Of a stretch of 64,000 nt of DNA, positions 1 through 9,360 are shown piece after piece. How positions within the stretch are numbered: the first letter of the stretch is position 1; every line of letters begins with the position of its first letter. Below the pieces are notes generated by a model, which was not told where the DNA came from, did not search any database, and was given only the letters and a program-made list of their open reading frames with translations. This stretch comes from Janthinobacterium sp. 67 (GTDB taxonomy: Bacteria; Pseudomonadota; Gammaproteobacteria; Burkholderiales; Burkholderiaceae_D), in the NCBI RefSeq assembly GCF_002797895.1, contig NZ_PGES01000001.1:1-64000 (forward strand). The letters are read 5' to 3'. The translations under genes and the position numbers were made by a program.

Positions 1-2
1 GC

Positions 3-389
3 TGGAAGCTGGGCGACAGCAACTTCCCCATCAACCCCGTGATGACGGTGAAGAACAACACGGCCACGACCTTGCCGGGCGGTACCGTGGTGGAGTTCGA
101 CTATCCCGTCTCGGCGCCATCGGACATGAGCGACCAGTCCGGCTTCGGCTTGACGGTCATCAATGCCGGCTACACGGGGCCGAACAATATCGGCGGCTTC
201 ACGAAGAACTACAACCGGGCCCGCTTTGCGATTCCCTCCTGGCAATCGCTGGCGCCGGGCGGCTCCGTCGCGCTGACCCTGAACTACCGCTTGCCGATCT
301 CGGGACCGGCCAACTACACGGTCACCGTGGGCGGCACCAGATACGCGCTGACGCAGGAGTATCCGGAACTGCCGGTGGCATTGCCGTAA
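3..389 (+). CDS. C-terminal end of a secreted protein, probably carbohydrate-binding (chitinase-like)
   Basis: This is the last 128 codons of a gene that starts before the window; the open frame runs from base 3 with no start required. The fragment is rich in Gly, Asn, Thr and aromatic residues, with motifs such as FDYPVSAPSD and GFTKNYNRARFAIPSW. It looks like a beta-sandwich appendage of the kind found at the end of secreted chitinases and other polysaccharidases. Chitin or another polysaccharide as target is my inference from style, not from a recognised catalytic motif. A strong terminator follows 27 bases after the stop. Confidence 0.5.
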   Translation, partial: WKLGDSNFPINPVMTVKNNTATTLPGGTVVEFDYPVSAPSDMSDQSGFGLTVINAGYTGPNNIGGFTKNYNRARFAIPSWQSLAPGGSVALTLNYRLPISGPANYTVTVGGTRYALTQEYPELPVALP

Positions 390-416
390 GTTGAATCCGG
401 CAGTGTAAACAGAGAA

Positions 417-444
417 GGGCGGAACCGAGGTTCCGCCCTTTTTT
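417..444 (+). terminator. Rho-independent terminator
   Basis: A perfect 10-bp stem (417-426 with 429-438) around a 2-base loop is followed by a run of T (437-444). It closes the partial gene upstream and can also protect the convergent porin gene. Confidence 0.85.
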
Positions 445-445
445 C

Positions 446-472
446 GGGGTCAGACCCAACGAGTCTGACCCC
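446..472. repeat. Extragenic palindrome, GGGGTCAGAC family, copy 1
   Basis: Two 10-bp arms, GGGGTCAGAC (446-455) and GTCTGACCCC (463-472), flank a 7-base loop. It lies between two convergent genes. A related palindrome with the same GGGGTC(A/G)GAC core is at 3427-3453, so this looks like a dispersed extragenic repeat rather than a local terminator. Confidence 0.6.
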
Positions 473-498
473 AGCCTTTGCTTCCGGGTTGTTTCAGC

Positions 499-1767
499 TT
501 AAAACCAGGTTTCCACCTGGAAACCATAGGAAGTACCGCTGGTATTGTTGTTGTAGATCGGGCCGCCGTTGTTCGACGCATTGACCGAGGCGGTCGCCGC
601 ATCGTTCCACTTGCCGTACGTCACGAAAGCGCGCAGTTCAGGACGCGACCACAGGCCAGGACCGGCCGAGATCGTCGGGGCGATGGTCAGCTTGGTCAGG
701 CGCTTGGCCGGCAGGCCGCCCGCTTGCGTCACGCGGTCCGTGCCCAGTTCGCCCACCAGCTTGAAGTTGTTGGTGAACGCGTACACGGGACGCACGCCGA
801 CCGAGGTCCAGGTCGAGGAACCGGTGGCGTTCGACTCGTCTTTTTGCCACAGGGCGACGAATTCCATGCCGAAGTTGGCCATCGGCTGGATCGCCATGTC
901 ATTGAAGATGCGCGTGCGTTTCACGTCCGAACCGAAATTGGTGTCGCCCGAAGCGCCGAACTGCGCGCCCTTGCCCGTGCCGGGACCGACGCCATACTGC
1001 ACGCCGAAGGTATTGCCGCCGCCGAAGACTTTCGCCTGGCGGTGGAATGCCGACAACTGCCAGCCGTTATGCTTTTGGCCGAAAGCGTCGTTGTCCTTGC
1101 CTTCGCCGATGATGTAGGTCGCGGCCAGGTCCAGGGTACCGTTTTCATTGACGGGAATCTCGCCGTAGATGAAGTTCTGGCGCACGGCGGACTTGGTGCT
1201 GACGACGCCGCTCTTCGACACGGTGTTGATGTCGTTGTCCTTGAAGAAGGCGTACGAGAATTTACCCGGGCCCGCAGGAATGCGGTCCAGACCGGCACCC
1301 GTGCCGTTCATGTTGATGTATTGCAAGTCCAGCATGTGGATGTCAGGACGGTAGTAGAAACGCTTGCCGATCCAGGCCGTGCCGCCGTTCAGGAAGTCGA
1401 GTCCCTGCGCTTCGACATAGGCTTTGACGATGCCCAGCTTGTTGTCGCCGAAATCGGAGTTGGGCGCGTAAGCGTTGACCCAGACCGTGGCCAGGTAGTT
1501 CACGCCGCCGGAATTGGCGATCGACTTGGTGTAGCCGAATTCCGTGTAGGCATCGCACTCATTGCCCAGACGATATTTCATGGTATTGCCGCCCAGGCCG
1601 AAGCAGCCTTGCGAACCGCCGTCGCCCGAGGTATTGCTGCCGGCGCCAGCGCGCAGGTAGCCGTGGAAGCCTTCGGAGTCGGATGGGTACATGGGGTCGG
1701 CCATGGCGGAAGCGCTGGCGATGGCCAGGAGCAGGGCAGGTAAAGTTTTCAATGCAGTGCGATTCAT
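499..1767 (-). CDS. LamB-like outer-membrane carbohydrate porin
   Basis: Outer-membrane beta-barrel protein of 422 residues that probably admits sugars or polyols into the periplasm for the ABC system encoded divergently. Seen: a signal peptide (MNRTALKTL, hydrophobic core, cleavage after ASAMA), a maltoporin-style N-terminus (GFHGYLRAGAG followed by a cysteine pair region with CFGLGG and NECDAY), alternating strand pattern throughout, and a C-terminal aromatic residue (VETWF) as expected for barrel insertion. The start at 1767 is chosen because a GGAGAC ribosome site lies just upstream and the signal peptide begins there; an extension to 1827 lacks both. Substrate is inferred from the neighbours; LamB family membership is fairly firm. 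Confidence 0.82.
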   Translation of the reverse strand: MNRTALKTLPALLLAIASASAMADPMYPSDSEGFHGYLRAGAGSNTSGDGGSQGCFGLGGNTMKYRLGNECDAYTEFGYTKSIANSGGVNYLATVWVNAYAPNSDFGDNKLGIVKAYVEAQGLDFLNGGTAWIGKRFYYRPDIHMLDLQYINMNGTGAGLDRIPAGPGKFSYAFFKDNDINTVSKSGVVSTKSAVRQNFIYGEIPVNENGTLDLAATYIIGEGKDNDAFGQKHNGWQLSAFHRQAKVFGGGNTFGVQYGVGPGTGKGAQFGASGDTNFGSDVKRTRIFNDMAIQPMANFGMEFVALWQKDESNATGSSTWTSVGVRPVYAFTNNFKLVGELGTDRVTQAGGLPAKRLTKLTIAPTISAGPGLWSRPELRAFVTYGKWNDAATASVNASNNGGPIYNNNTSGTSYGFQVETWF

Positions 1768-2077
1768 GCGGTCTCCAGAAGAATGTTGGTGGCAGCGGTG
1801 ACGCCCCGGAAGGTGGCCACCGCACACGGTCTAATGCCGAAAACCAAGTCTAGCAGCGCTTTTTTAACCACCCTGATACAAAACGCGCAAGTACTGATAC
1901 TTTCTTTCAGAGTGTTGTTTTTGCCACATATCGATACTCTTGCGCATGGTGGGCTTGCAAAAGAGTATCGAATTGCGGTTTTGGAGTATCAGAAAGTATC
2001 AAAGGCCGGTGCTACATTGTGGTCGCGGTGCCAAGTAATCGGGCATCGCCAACGACAAAAAACACTGGAGACACACA
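1768..2077. promoter_or_regulatory. Divergent control region of porin and polyol operon with nested operator repeats
   Basis: The 310-bp gap is AT-richer than its surroundings and holds five copies of GATACT/AGTATC. They are arranged as two nested inverted repeats: TGATACTTTC (1895-1904) with GAAAGTATCA (1992-2001), and CGATACTCTTGC (1932-1943) with GCAAAAGAGTATCG (1957-1970); a further half-site is at 1985-1990. The probable ligand is the AraC-type regulator at 8363-9289, because AraC-family MtlR proteins control mtlEFGKD operons in pseudomonads. This link is inferred. Confidence 0.6.
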
Positions 2078-3388
2078 ATGAAACGTTCCGCCATTGCCGC
2101 GCTGTGCGCCGGCGCTTTCTGCTTCGCTACGTCCGCTTTCGCCGCCACCGACCTGGTCATCGCCACCGTCAACAACGGCCACATGATCGAAATGCAAAAG
2201 CTCGGCAAGTTCTTCGAACAAGCCAATCCCGACATCAAGCTCAAGTGGGTGACCCTGGAAGAGGGCGTCTTGCGCCAGCGCATGACCACCGATATCGCCA
2301 CCAAGGGCGGCCAGTTCGACGTGATGACCATCGGCCTGTATGAAACGCCCATCTGGGGCAAGAAAAACTGGCTGATCCCCATCAAGCCGGACGCCAAGTA
2401 CGATATCGACGACTTGCTGCCCGCCATCCGCGAAGGCCTGTCCGGCGACGGCAAGCTGTACGCGTCGCCGTTCTATGGCGAAAGCTCGATGATCATGTAC
2501 CGCAGCGACCTCGTCAAAAAAGCGGGCATGATGATCGACGACCGTCCAAGCTGGAACCAGCTGCGCGACGTGGCCGCCAAGATCCACGATCCGGCCAATG
2601 GCGTGTACGGCATCTGCCTGCGCGGCAAGCCGGGCTGGGGCGACAACATGGCCCTGATCACCACCATGGCCAATTCCTACGGCGGCCAGCTGTTCGACAT
2701 GCAATGGAAGCCGCAATTTACCAGCAAGCCGTGGAAGGACGCGGTCAACATGTACGTCGACCTGATGAAGAAATACGGTCCGCCGGGCGCGGCCGCCAAC
2801 AGCTTCAATGAAAACCTGGCGCTGTTCAACCAGGGCAAGTGCGGCATCTGGATCGACGCGACGATTGCCGCGTCCTTCATCACGGACCCCAAGCAAAGCA
2901 AGGTGGCCGACAAGGTGGCGTTTGCCCAGTCGCCCGTGGGCGTGACGGAGCGGGGCGCCAACTGGCTGTGGATCTGGTCGCTGGCGATACCATCGAGTTC
3001 CAGGCACCCGAACGAGGCGCAGCGCTTCATCAACTGGGCCACGTCGCCCGATTACGTGAAACTGGTAGCCAAGGAAACGAGCTGGGCCAACGTGCCGACG
3101 GGTACGCGCAAGTCGACGTATGCGAGCCCCGAGTTCCAGAAAGTGGCGAAATTTGCGGCCGCCGAAGGCAAGGCCCTGGCCACCACGCGCGCCGTGCAAA
3201 GCACCTTGCCGCCATCGCCGTACGTGGGCGTGCAGTTCGCATCGATTCCCGAATTCCAGGTGATCGGCGTGGCGGCCGGCCAGCAGATGGCGGCAGCATT
3301 GCTGGGCAAGGTGACGGTGGACCAGGCGCTGGAGTTGTCGCAGCAGACGGCGGAAAGAGAAATGCGCAAAGGTGGGTACTACAAGTAG
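2078..3388 (+). CDS. mtlE: Polyol/sugar ABC transporter substrate-binding protein
   Basis: Periplasmic binding protein of 436 residues for a CUT1-type ABC importer, resembling SmoE/MtlE (mannitol/sorbitol). It has a clear signal peptide (MKRSAIAALCAGAFCFATSAFA), then TDLVIATVNNGHMIEMQKL and the VTLEEGVLRQRMTTDIATKGGQFDV stretch typical of the family in overlapping short pieces. Length is usual. GGAG sits 11 bases before the ATG. It is the first gene of the operon with two permeases, ATPase and polyol dehydrogenase, which supports a polyol ligand; the exact substrate cannot be read from sequence. Confidence 0.88.
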   Translation: MKRSAIAALCAGAFCFATSAFAATDLVIATVNNGHMIEMQKLGKFFEQANPDIKLKWVTLEEGVLRQRMTTDIATKGGQFDVMTIGLYETPIWGKKNWLIPIKPDAKYDIDDLLPAIREGLSGDGKLYASPFYGESSMIMYRSDLVKKAGMMIDDRPSWNQLRDVAAKIHDPANGVYGICLRGKPGWGDNMALITTMANSYGGQLFDMQWKPQFTSKPWKDAVNMYVDLMKKYGPPGAAANSFNENLALFNQGKCGIWIDATIAASFITDPKQSKVADKVAFAQSPVGVTERGANWLWIWSLAIPSSSRHPNEAQRFINWATSPDYVKLVAKETSWANVPTGTRKSTYASPEFQKVAKFAAAEGKALATTRAVQSTLPPSPYVGVQFASIPEFQVIGVAAGQQMAAALLGKVTVDQALELSQQTAEREMRKGGYYK

Positions 3389-3426
3389 GCCTGTTGCATT
3401 GTTTGCGTACCCCAACGGCGTAATCT

Positions 3427-3453
3427 GGGGTCGGACCATGAGGGTCCGACCCC
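3427..3453. repeat. Intra-operon palindrome, GGGGTCGGACC, copy 2 of the 446-472 family
   Basis: An 11-bp perfect inverted repeat (3427-3437 with 3443-3453) surrounds the loop ATGAG. It sits in the 114-bp gap between the binding-protein gene and the first permease. Hairpins at this place in ABC operons often stabilise the upstream mRNA or reduce read-through, giving more binding protein than permease; that role here is inferred. Confidence 0.6.
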
Positions 3454-3502
3454 GGCACTTTAGCTTTGCGGGTTATCGGTTCACCTGCCCCAAGAGAACA
3501 CT

Positions 3503-4363
3503 ATGAAACGCATTATCCCCCGGACTTTGCTGACGCCGGCCGTGGTCGCCGTCTCCGTCATTTCCGTGATCCCGCTGCTGATCACCCTGTATTACGCATT
3601 CGTGCGCTATTCCATGCTCGATCCGAGCGGCCATCCTTTCCATGGCCTGGCCAATTTCCACTTCTTCTTTACCGATGCCTCTTTCCTGCCGGCCCTGCAG
3701 AACACGTTTACCCTGCTGTTTTCCGTGATGCTGGTCACGGTGGTGCTGGGTACGGCGCTGGGCTTGCTGATCAATGAAGCGTTCCCGGGGCGCGCCGTCG
3801 TGCGCGTGCTCCTGATTTCGCCGTTTCTCGTCATGCCGGCCGTGAATGCCCTGATGTGGAAGAACATGCTGCTCAACCCGATCTACGGCCTGTTCGCGCA
3901 GATCAGCATCTTCTTTGGCGCCACGCCCGTCGACTGGCTGTCGGCCCACCCTTTGTTTTCCATCATCATGATGGTCTCGTGGCAATGGCTGCCGTTTGCC
4001 TGCCTGATCTTCATGACGGCCCTGCAATCGATGGACCGCGAGCAGCTGGAAGCGGCGCGCATGGATGGCGCGACCTATCTGCAGCAGTTGCGCTACCTCT
4101 ATATTCCCCACCTGGGCCGTGCCGTCTCGGTGGTGCTGATGATCGAGATGATCTTTTTGCTGTCGATCTTCGCGGAAATCTTTACGACGACGGGCGGCGG
4201 TCCCGGCTTTGACACGACCACCATCACCTTCATGATCTACCAGCAGGCACTGCTGTCGTACGACGTGGGAGCGGCCTCGGCCGGCGCCCTGTTCGCCGTG
4301 CTCATCGCCAACATCGCCGCCTTCTTCCTGATGCGCGTCATCGGCAAGAATCTGTCGAAATAA
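3503..4363 (+). CDS. mtlF: Polyol ABC transporter permease 1
   Basis: Inner-membrane permease of 286 residues, MalF/UgpA-like. Hydrophobic segments begin near residues 12, 67, 99, 150, 205 and 260. The cytoplasmic EAA loop is visible as EQLEAARMDGATYLQQLRYLYIPHLG in overlapping short pieces (about 175-200), the contact site for the ATPase. It pairs with the permease that starts 10 bases after its stop. The start has weak Shine-Dalgarno context (AGAGAAC). Family and role are clear; substrate comes from the operon. Confidence 0.88.
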   Translation: MKRIIPRTLLTPAVVAVSVISVIPLLITLYYAFVRYSMLDPSGHPFHGLANFHFFFTDASFLPALQNTFTLLFSVMLVTVVLGTALGLLINEAFPGRAVVRVLLISPFLVMPAVNALMWKNMLLNPIYGLFAQISIFFGATPVDWLSAHPLFSIIMMVSWQWLPFACLIFMTALQSMDREQLEAARMDGATYLQQLRYLYIPHLGRAVSVVLMIEMIFLLSIFAEIFTTTGGGPGFDTTTITFMIYQQALLSYDVGAASAGALFAVLIANIAAFFLMRVIGKNLSK

Positions 4364-4373
4364 GGAGACCATC

Positions 4374-5192
4374 ATGCATGGCAAATTCAATCTGTATGGC
4401 CGCACGGCCGCCGCCTGGCTGTGCGCGCTGCTGCTGTTCTTCCCCATCTTCTGGCTGGGCCTGATGGCCTTCAAGACGGAAGGGCAAGCCATTTCCACGC
4501 CGCCGCTGCTGTTCTTCACGCCGACCCTGGACAGCTTCCGCGAAGTGCTGGCGCGCGACAATTACTTCGGCTACGCGTGGAACTCGCTGTTTACCAGCGT
4601 GCTGTCGACGGCCATTGGCCTCTTGATCGCCATTCCGGCCGCGTATTCGATGGCGTTTTTCCCGACGGGCGGCACCATCGGCCTGTTGAAGTTCATGCTC
4701 AGCTCGCGCTACATGCCCGGCGTGGGCGCCCTGATGCCGATCTATATCTGCTACCAGTACTTCGGCCTGCTCGACACCCGCATCGGCCTGACCATCATGT
4801 TCATGCTGATGAATCTGCCCATCATGATCTGGCTGCTGTACACGAGCATGAAGGAGCTGCCGCGCGAAATCCTCGAGGCCTCGCGCATGGATGGCGCCAC
4901 CGTGTGGGACGAATTCCGCCACGTCGTGCTGCCCCTGTCCGTGGGCGGCATCGCCTCCACGGCGCTGGTCTGCATGGTGTGGTCGTGGAATGAATCGTTC
5001 TGGTCGCTGAACCTGGGCGCGTCCAACGCGGGCACCCTGGCCTGGCTCATCGCCTCGTATTCCAGTCCGGAAGGCTTGTTCTGGGCCAAATTATCGGCCG
5101 CGTCGCTGATGGCGATTGCGCCCATCATGGCGCTGGGCTGGTTCTGCCAGAAGCAACTCGTGCAGGGCATGACTTTCGGCGCAGTCAAATAA
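4374..5192 (+). CDS. mtlG: Polyol ABC transporter permease 2
   Basis: Inner-membrane permease of 272 residues, MalG-like, the second half of the transmembrane pore. About six membrane segments are visible. The EAA loop reads PREILEASRMDGATVWDEF (about residues 163-181). An AAGGAGACC ribosome site lies just before the ATG and only 10 bases separate it from the preceding permease, so the two are co-translated. Neighbours give the polyol assignment. Confidence 0.88.
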   Translation: MHGKFNLYGRTAAAWLCALLLFFPIFWLGLMAFKTEGQAISTPPLLFFTPTLDSFREVLARDNYFGYAWNSLFTSVLSTAIGLLIAIPAAYSMAFFPTGGTIGLLKFMLSSRYMPGVGALMPIYICYQYFGLLDTRIGLTIMFMLMNLPIMIWLLYTSMKELPREILEASRMDGATVWDEFRHVVLPLSVGGIASTALVCMVWSWNESFWSLNLGASNAGTLAWLIASYSSPEGLFWAKLSAASLMAIAPIMALGWFCQKQLVQGMTFGAVK

Positions 5193-5215
5193 ACTACAGA
5201 ATAGAGACACACATC

Positions 5216-6262
5216 ATGGCTTACCTTCAACTGAGCAATATCGAAAAATTCTTTGGCGAGCACCGCGCCATCAAGGGCATCGACCTGGAAATCCGGCAGG
5301 GCGAGTTCGTCGTCTTCGTCGGACCGTCCGGCTGCGGCAAGTCCACCTTGCTGCGCCTGATCGCGGGCCTCGAGCCGATCGACGGCGGCAAGCTGTCGCT
5401 CGACGGGCGCGACATCACGGCCCTGCCATCGTCCAAGCGCGACCTGGCGATGGTGTTCCAGTCGTATGCGCTGTACCCGCACATGACGGTGTTCCAGAAC
5501 ATGTCGTTCGCGCTGAAACTGGCCGGCGTCGATCCCGCCATCATCCGCGAGAAGGTCGACAAGGCGGCCGCCATCCTCGACCTGGGGAAATACCTGGAGC
5601 GCACGCCGAAGGAGCTGTCGGGCGGCCAGCGCCAGCGGGTGGCCATCGGCCGCGCCATCGTGCGCGACCCGAAGGTGTTCCTGTTCGACGAACCGCTGTC
5701 GAACCTGGACGCGGCACTGCGCGTGCAGACGCGCATCGAGATCGCCAAGCTGCACCGCGAACTGGGCGCCACCACGATCTACGTCACGCATGACCAGGTG
5801 GAAGCGATGACCCTGGCCGACAGGGTCGTCGTGCTGCGCGACGGGCAGATCGAGCAGCATGGCTCGCCCCTGGAACTGTATGACCGTCCCGCCAACCGCT
5901 TTGTCGCGCAATTCATCGGCACGCCCAGCATGAACGTGGTGCCGGCCGACGCGGCGCCGCAGCTGCTGGCGCAGGCGGGCAGCGCGGCGCAGGCGGACGG
6001 CTTTGTCGGCATCCGCCCCGAACATGTGCACCTGGGCGCGGCGCAGCCGGGCAGCGTGCCCGTCACCGTCGACCTGGTGGAATCCTTGGGCGTGGAAACC
6101 CTGACCTATGTGCGCTTGCCGAACAATGTGCAGGTGGTCTCGCGCGGCGCCGAGCGCAGCAGCCTGCAGCCGGGCCAGCAGACGCATTTGACGTTCGAGC
6201 CGGGCTTCGTCCATTATTTTGACCGCGCCGGCAAGACCTATGCCGCCGCCAAGGGAGTTTGA
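5216..6262 (+). CDS. mtlK: Polyol ABC transporter ATP-binding protein (UgpC/MalK type)
   Basis: Cytoplasmic ATPase of 348 residues that drives the importer. Walker A GPSGCGKST is at residues 36-44, the LSGGQ signature at 134-138, Walker B VFLFDE at about 154-159, and the switch histidine in YVTHDQ near 189. The C-terminal TOBE-like region (about 235-340, GIRPEHVHLG) is the regulatory domain common to MalK/UgpC proteins. The next gene begins 1 base after the stop, indicating tight coupling to the dehydrogenase. Confidence 0.93.
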   Translation: MAYLQLSNIEKFFGEHRAIKGIDLEIRQGEFVVFVGPSGCGKSTLLRLIAGLEPIDGGKLSLDGRDITALPSSKRDLAMVFQSYALYPHMTVFQNMSFALKLAGVDPAIIREKVDKAAAILDLGKYLERTPKELSGGQRQRVAIGRAIVRDPKVFLFDEPLSNLDAALRVQTRIEIAKLHRELGATTIYVTHDQVEAMTLADRVVVLRDGQIEQHGSPLELYDRPANRFVAQFIGTPSMNVVPADAAPQLLAQAGSAAQADGFVGIRPEHVHLGAAQPGSVPVTVDLVESLGVETLTYVRLPNNVQVVSRGAERSSLQPGQQTHLTFEPGFVHYFDRAGKTYAAAKGV

Positions 6263-6263
6263 A

Positions 6264-7739
<1,476 letters not shown>

Positions 7740-7754
7740 GGGGGAGGGCGGACC

Positions 7755-8307
7755 ATGCCACGCAAAGCCGATGCTTGCCTGCCGCAGATGGAACTGGAAC
7801 AGCAGCGCGACGCCATGCCCGGCTTCGAGCCGAAAGGCAGTTTCGGCTTCATCCGCTACCTCGAGCACGGCTTTCCGAATGCGCTGGTGCGCTGGCAGGC
7901 CGCTGCTGGCGCAGACCAGCGACTACCAGCTGCTGTCGACGGTGCCCATGCAGTCGAGCGACGACGACGCGGCGCTGGCGCGCATCAGTTCGGCCATCAA
8001 CTTCATCGTGCATAATTACAGCAGCCAGTTCTCGCTGAAGCAGCTGGCCGAGCAGGTGGACATGCCCGAGCGGACGTTTTCGCGCTTCTTTCGCCAGGCC
8101 ACGGACAACAGCTTCACGGACTTCGTCAACCGCCTGCGCATCAACAAGGCTTGCCAGCTGCTGATGGAGACGCAGCGTTACGTCAGCAACATCTGCTACG
8201 AGGCGGGATTCAATAACGTGGCCAATTTCAACCGGCGCTTCCTGGAATTGACGGGCATGACGCCGAAGGAATTTCGCCAGCAGGCGCTGGGCCGCTTTGG
8301 CGAGTGA
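7755..8307 (+). pseudogene. AraC-family regulator with internal deletion and frame change
   Basis: Remnant of an AraC-type regulator paralogous to the intact gene at 8363. From the ATG at 7755 the frame encodes an N-terminus with FGFIRYLEHGFPNALVRWQ, matching DGIINYLEHGYPSSRVRWH in the paralogue. Around 7896-7905 the reading frame changes by one and the sequence jumps directly to LLAQTSDYQLL and a complete HTH domain ending at 8307. Compared with the paralogue, about 135-145 codons of the cupin sensor domain are missing. The HTH part is well preserved, so a short protein from an internal ATG (for example 7948) is conceivable. The AraC identity is sure; whether anything is made is unknown. Confidence 0.8.
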
Positions 8308-8362
8308 CGCTTTTTGAGGTACATTGGATGGCACAGGCGGGGACAGCCTGGGAGAGACGAGC

Positions 8363-9289
8363 ATGGAATACCGATGGCAGAAGGACGGCGAGCGCAAGGC
8401 GCCCGAACTGGAACGCGAAAGCTACGACGGCATCATCAATTACCTGGAACATGGCTATCCCAGCTCGCGCGTGCGCTGGCACTGCCATGAAGAGTACGAG
8501 CTGCACCTGATCGTCGCCACCAGCGGGCGCTTGTTCGTGGGCGACTATATCGGCGAGTTCTCGCCGGGCCACCTGGTGCTGACGGGGCCGCGCCTGCCGC
8601 ACAACTGGATATCCAACGTCATGCCGGAAGGGGGCGTGGCCCTGCGCGACATGATCGTGCAATTCGCCCACGCGCCGCTGGCCGGCGCCGCGCGCGTGAT
8701 CCCCGAATTGCGCGAGCTGCTGCCGCTGCTCGAACGCTCCAGCTATGGCGTGGAGTTTTTCGACATGGGCTACGAGGCCGAGCAGCACCTGGCGCGCATC
8801 CGCGCCACGCACGGCGCCGAGCGCTTCGCCGAATTCGTGCAATTAATGAGCAAGCTGGCGCGCACGGCCAATTACCGGCTGCTGTCGAGCGCCTCACTGC
8901 GTTCCTACGACGATGACGCCACCCTGGCCAAGGTCAATGCCGTCCTCAACTACATCACGGATAATTACCGCGAGCCGATTTCGGCGGAAATGCTGGCCGA
9001 GCAGGTGGGCATGTCGCTGAGTAAATTCTCGCGCTTCTTCCGCAAGGCGACGGGCAACAGCTTCACGGATTTCATGAACCGCCTGCGCATCAACAAGGCT
9101 TGCCAGCTGCTGATGGATACGGATCAATATGTATCGAATGTCTGCTACGACGTGGGTTTCCAGAACGTGGCCAATTTCAACCGGCGCTTTTTGCAGGTGA
9201 AGGGCGTCACGCCGAAGGAATTCCGGCGCCAGGCCGATGGACGCTTTGGCGGCATCGGCGGGCCTGTTGCGGATACGCCACCGCCGTGA
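8363..9289 (+). CDS. AraC-family transcriptional regulator with N-terminal cupin domain, probable polyol operon activator
   Basis: Transcription factor of 308 residues. The N-terminal part (about 20-165) has the cupin pattern WHCHEEYELHLIV and GPRLPHNW, a likely sugar sensor; the C-terminal part (about 200-300) has two helix-turn-helix motifs (LAEQVGMSLSKFSRFF and NVCYDVGFQNVANFNRRF). The start at 8363 has GGAGAG six bases upstream; an upstream start at 8324 has no such site. It lies directly after the polyol operon and its broken paralogue, which suggests it is the MtlR-type activator of that operon. Confidence 0.85.
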   Translation: MEYRWQKDGERKAPELERESYDGIINYLEHGYPSSRVRWHCHEEYELHLIVATSGRLFVGDYIGEFSPGHLVLTGPRLPHNWISNVMPEGGVALRDMIVQFAHAPLAGAARVIPELRELLPLLERSSYGVEFFDMGYEAEQHLARIRATHGAERFAEFVQLMSKLARTANYRLLSSASLRSYDDDATLAKVNAVLNYITDNYREPISAEMLAEQVGMSLSKFSRFFRKATGNSFTDFMNRLRINKACQLLMDTDQYVSNVCYDVGFQNVANFNRRFLQVKGVTPKEFRRQADGRFGGIGGPVADTPPP

Positions 9290-9360
9290 TGCCTGTCATG
9301 GGCTTGTCACTTTGAACAGTTATCCTCCACGGCTTCAATCCCACCCTAGCCGAGGAATGC

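Noticed and set aside
2012..3439. Long minus-strand open frame across the binding-protein gene
   Set aside because: Composition is Arg/His/Gln-rich without any family motif; it is the mirror of a well-supported gene in GC-rich DNA.
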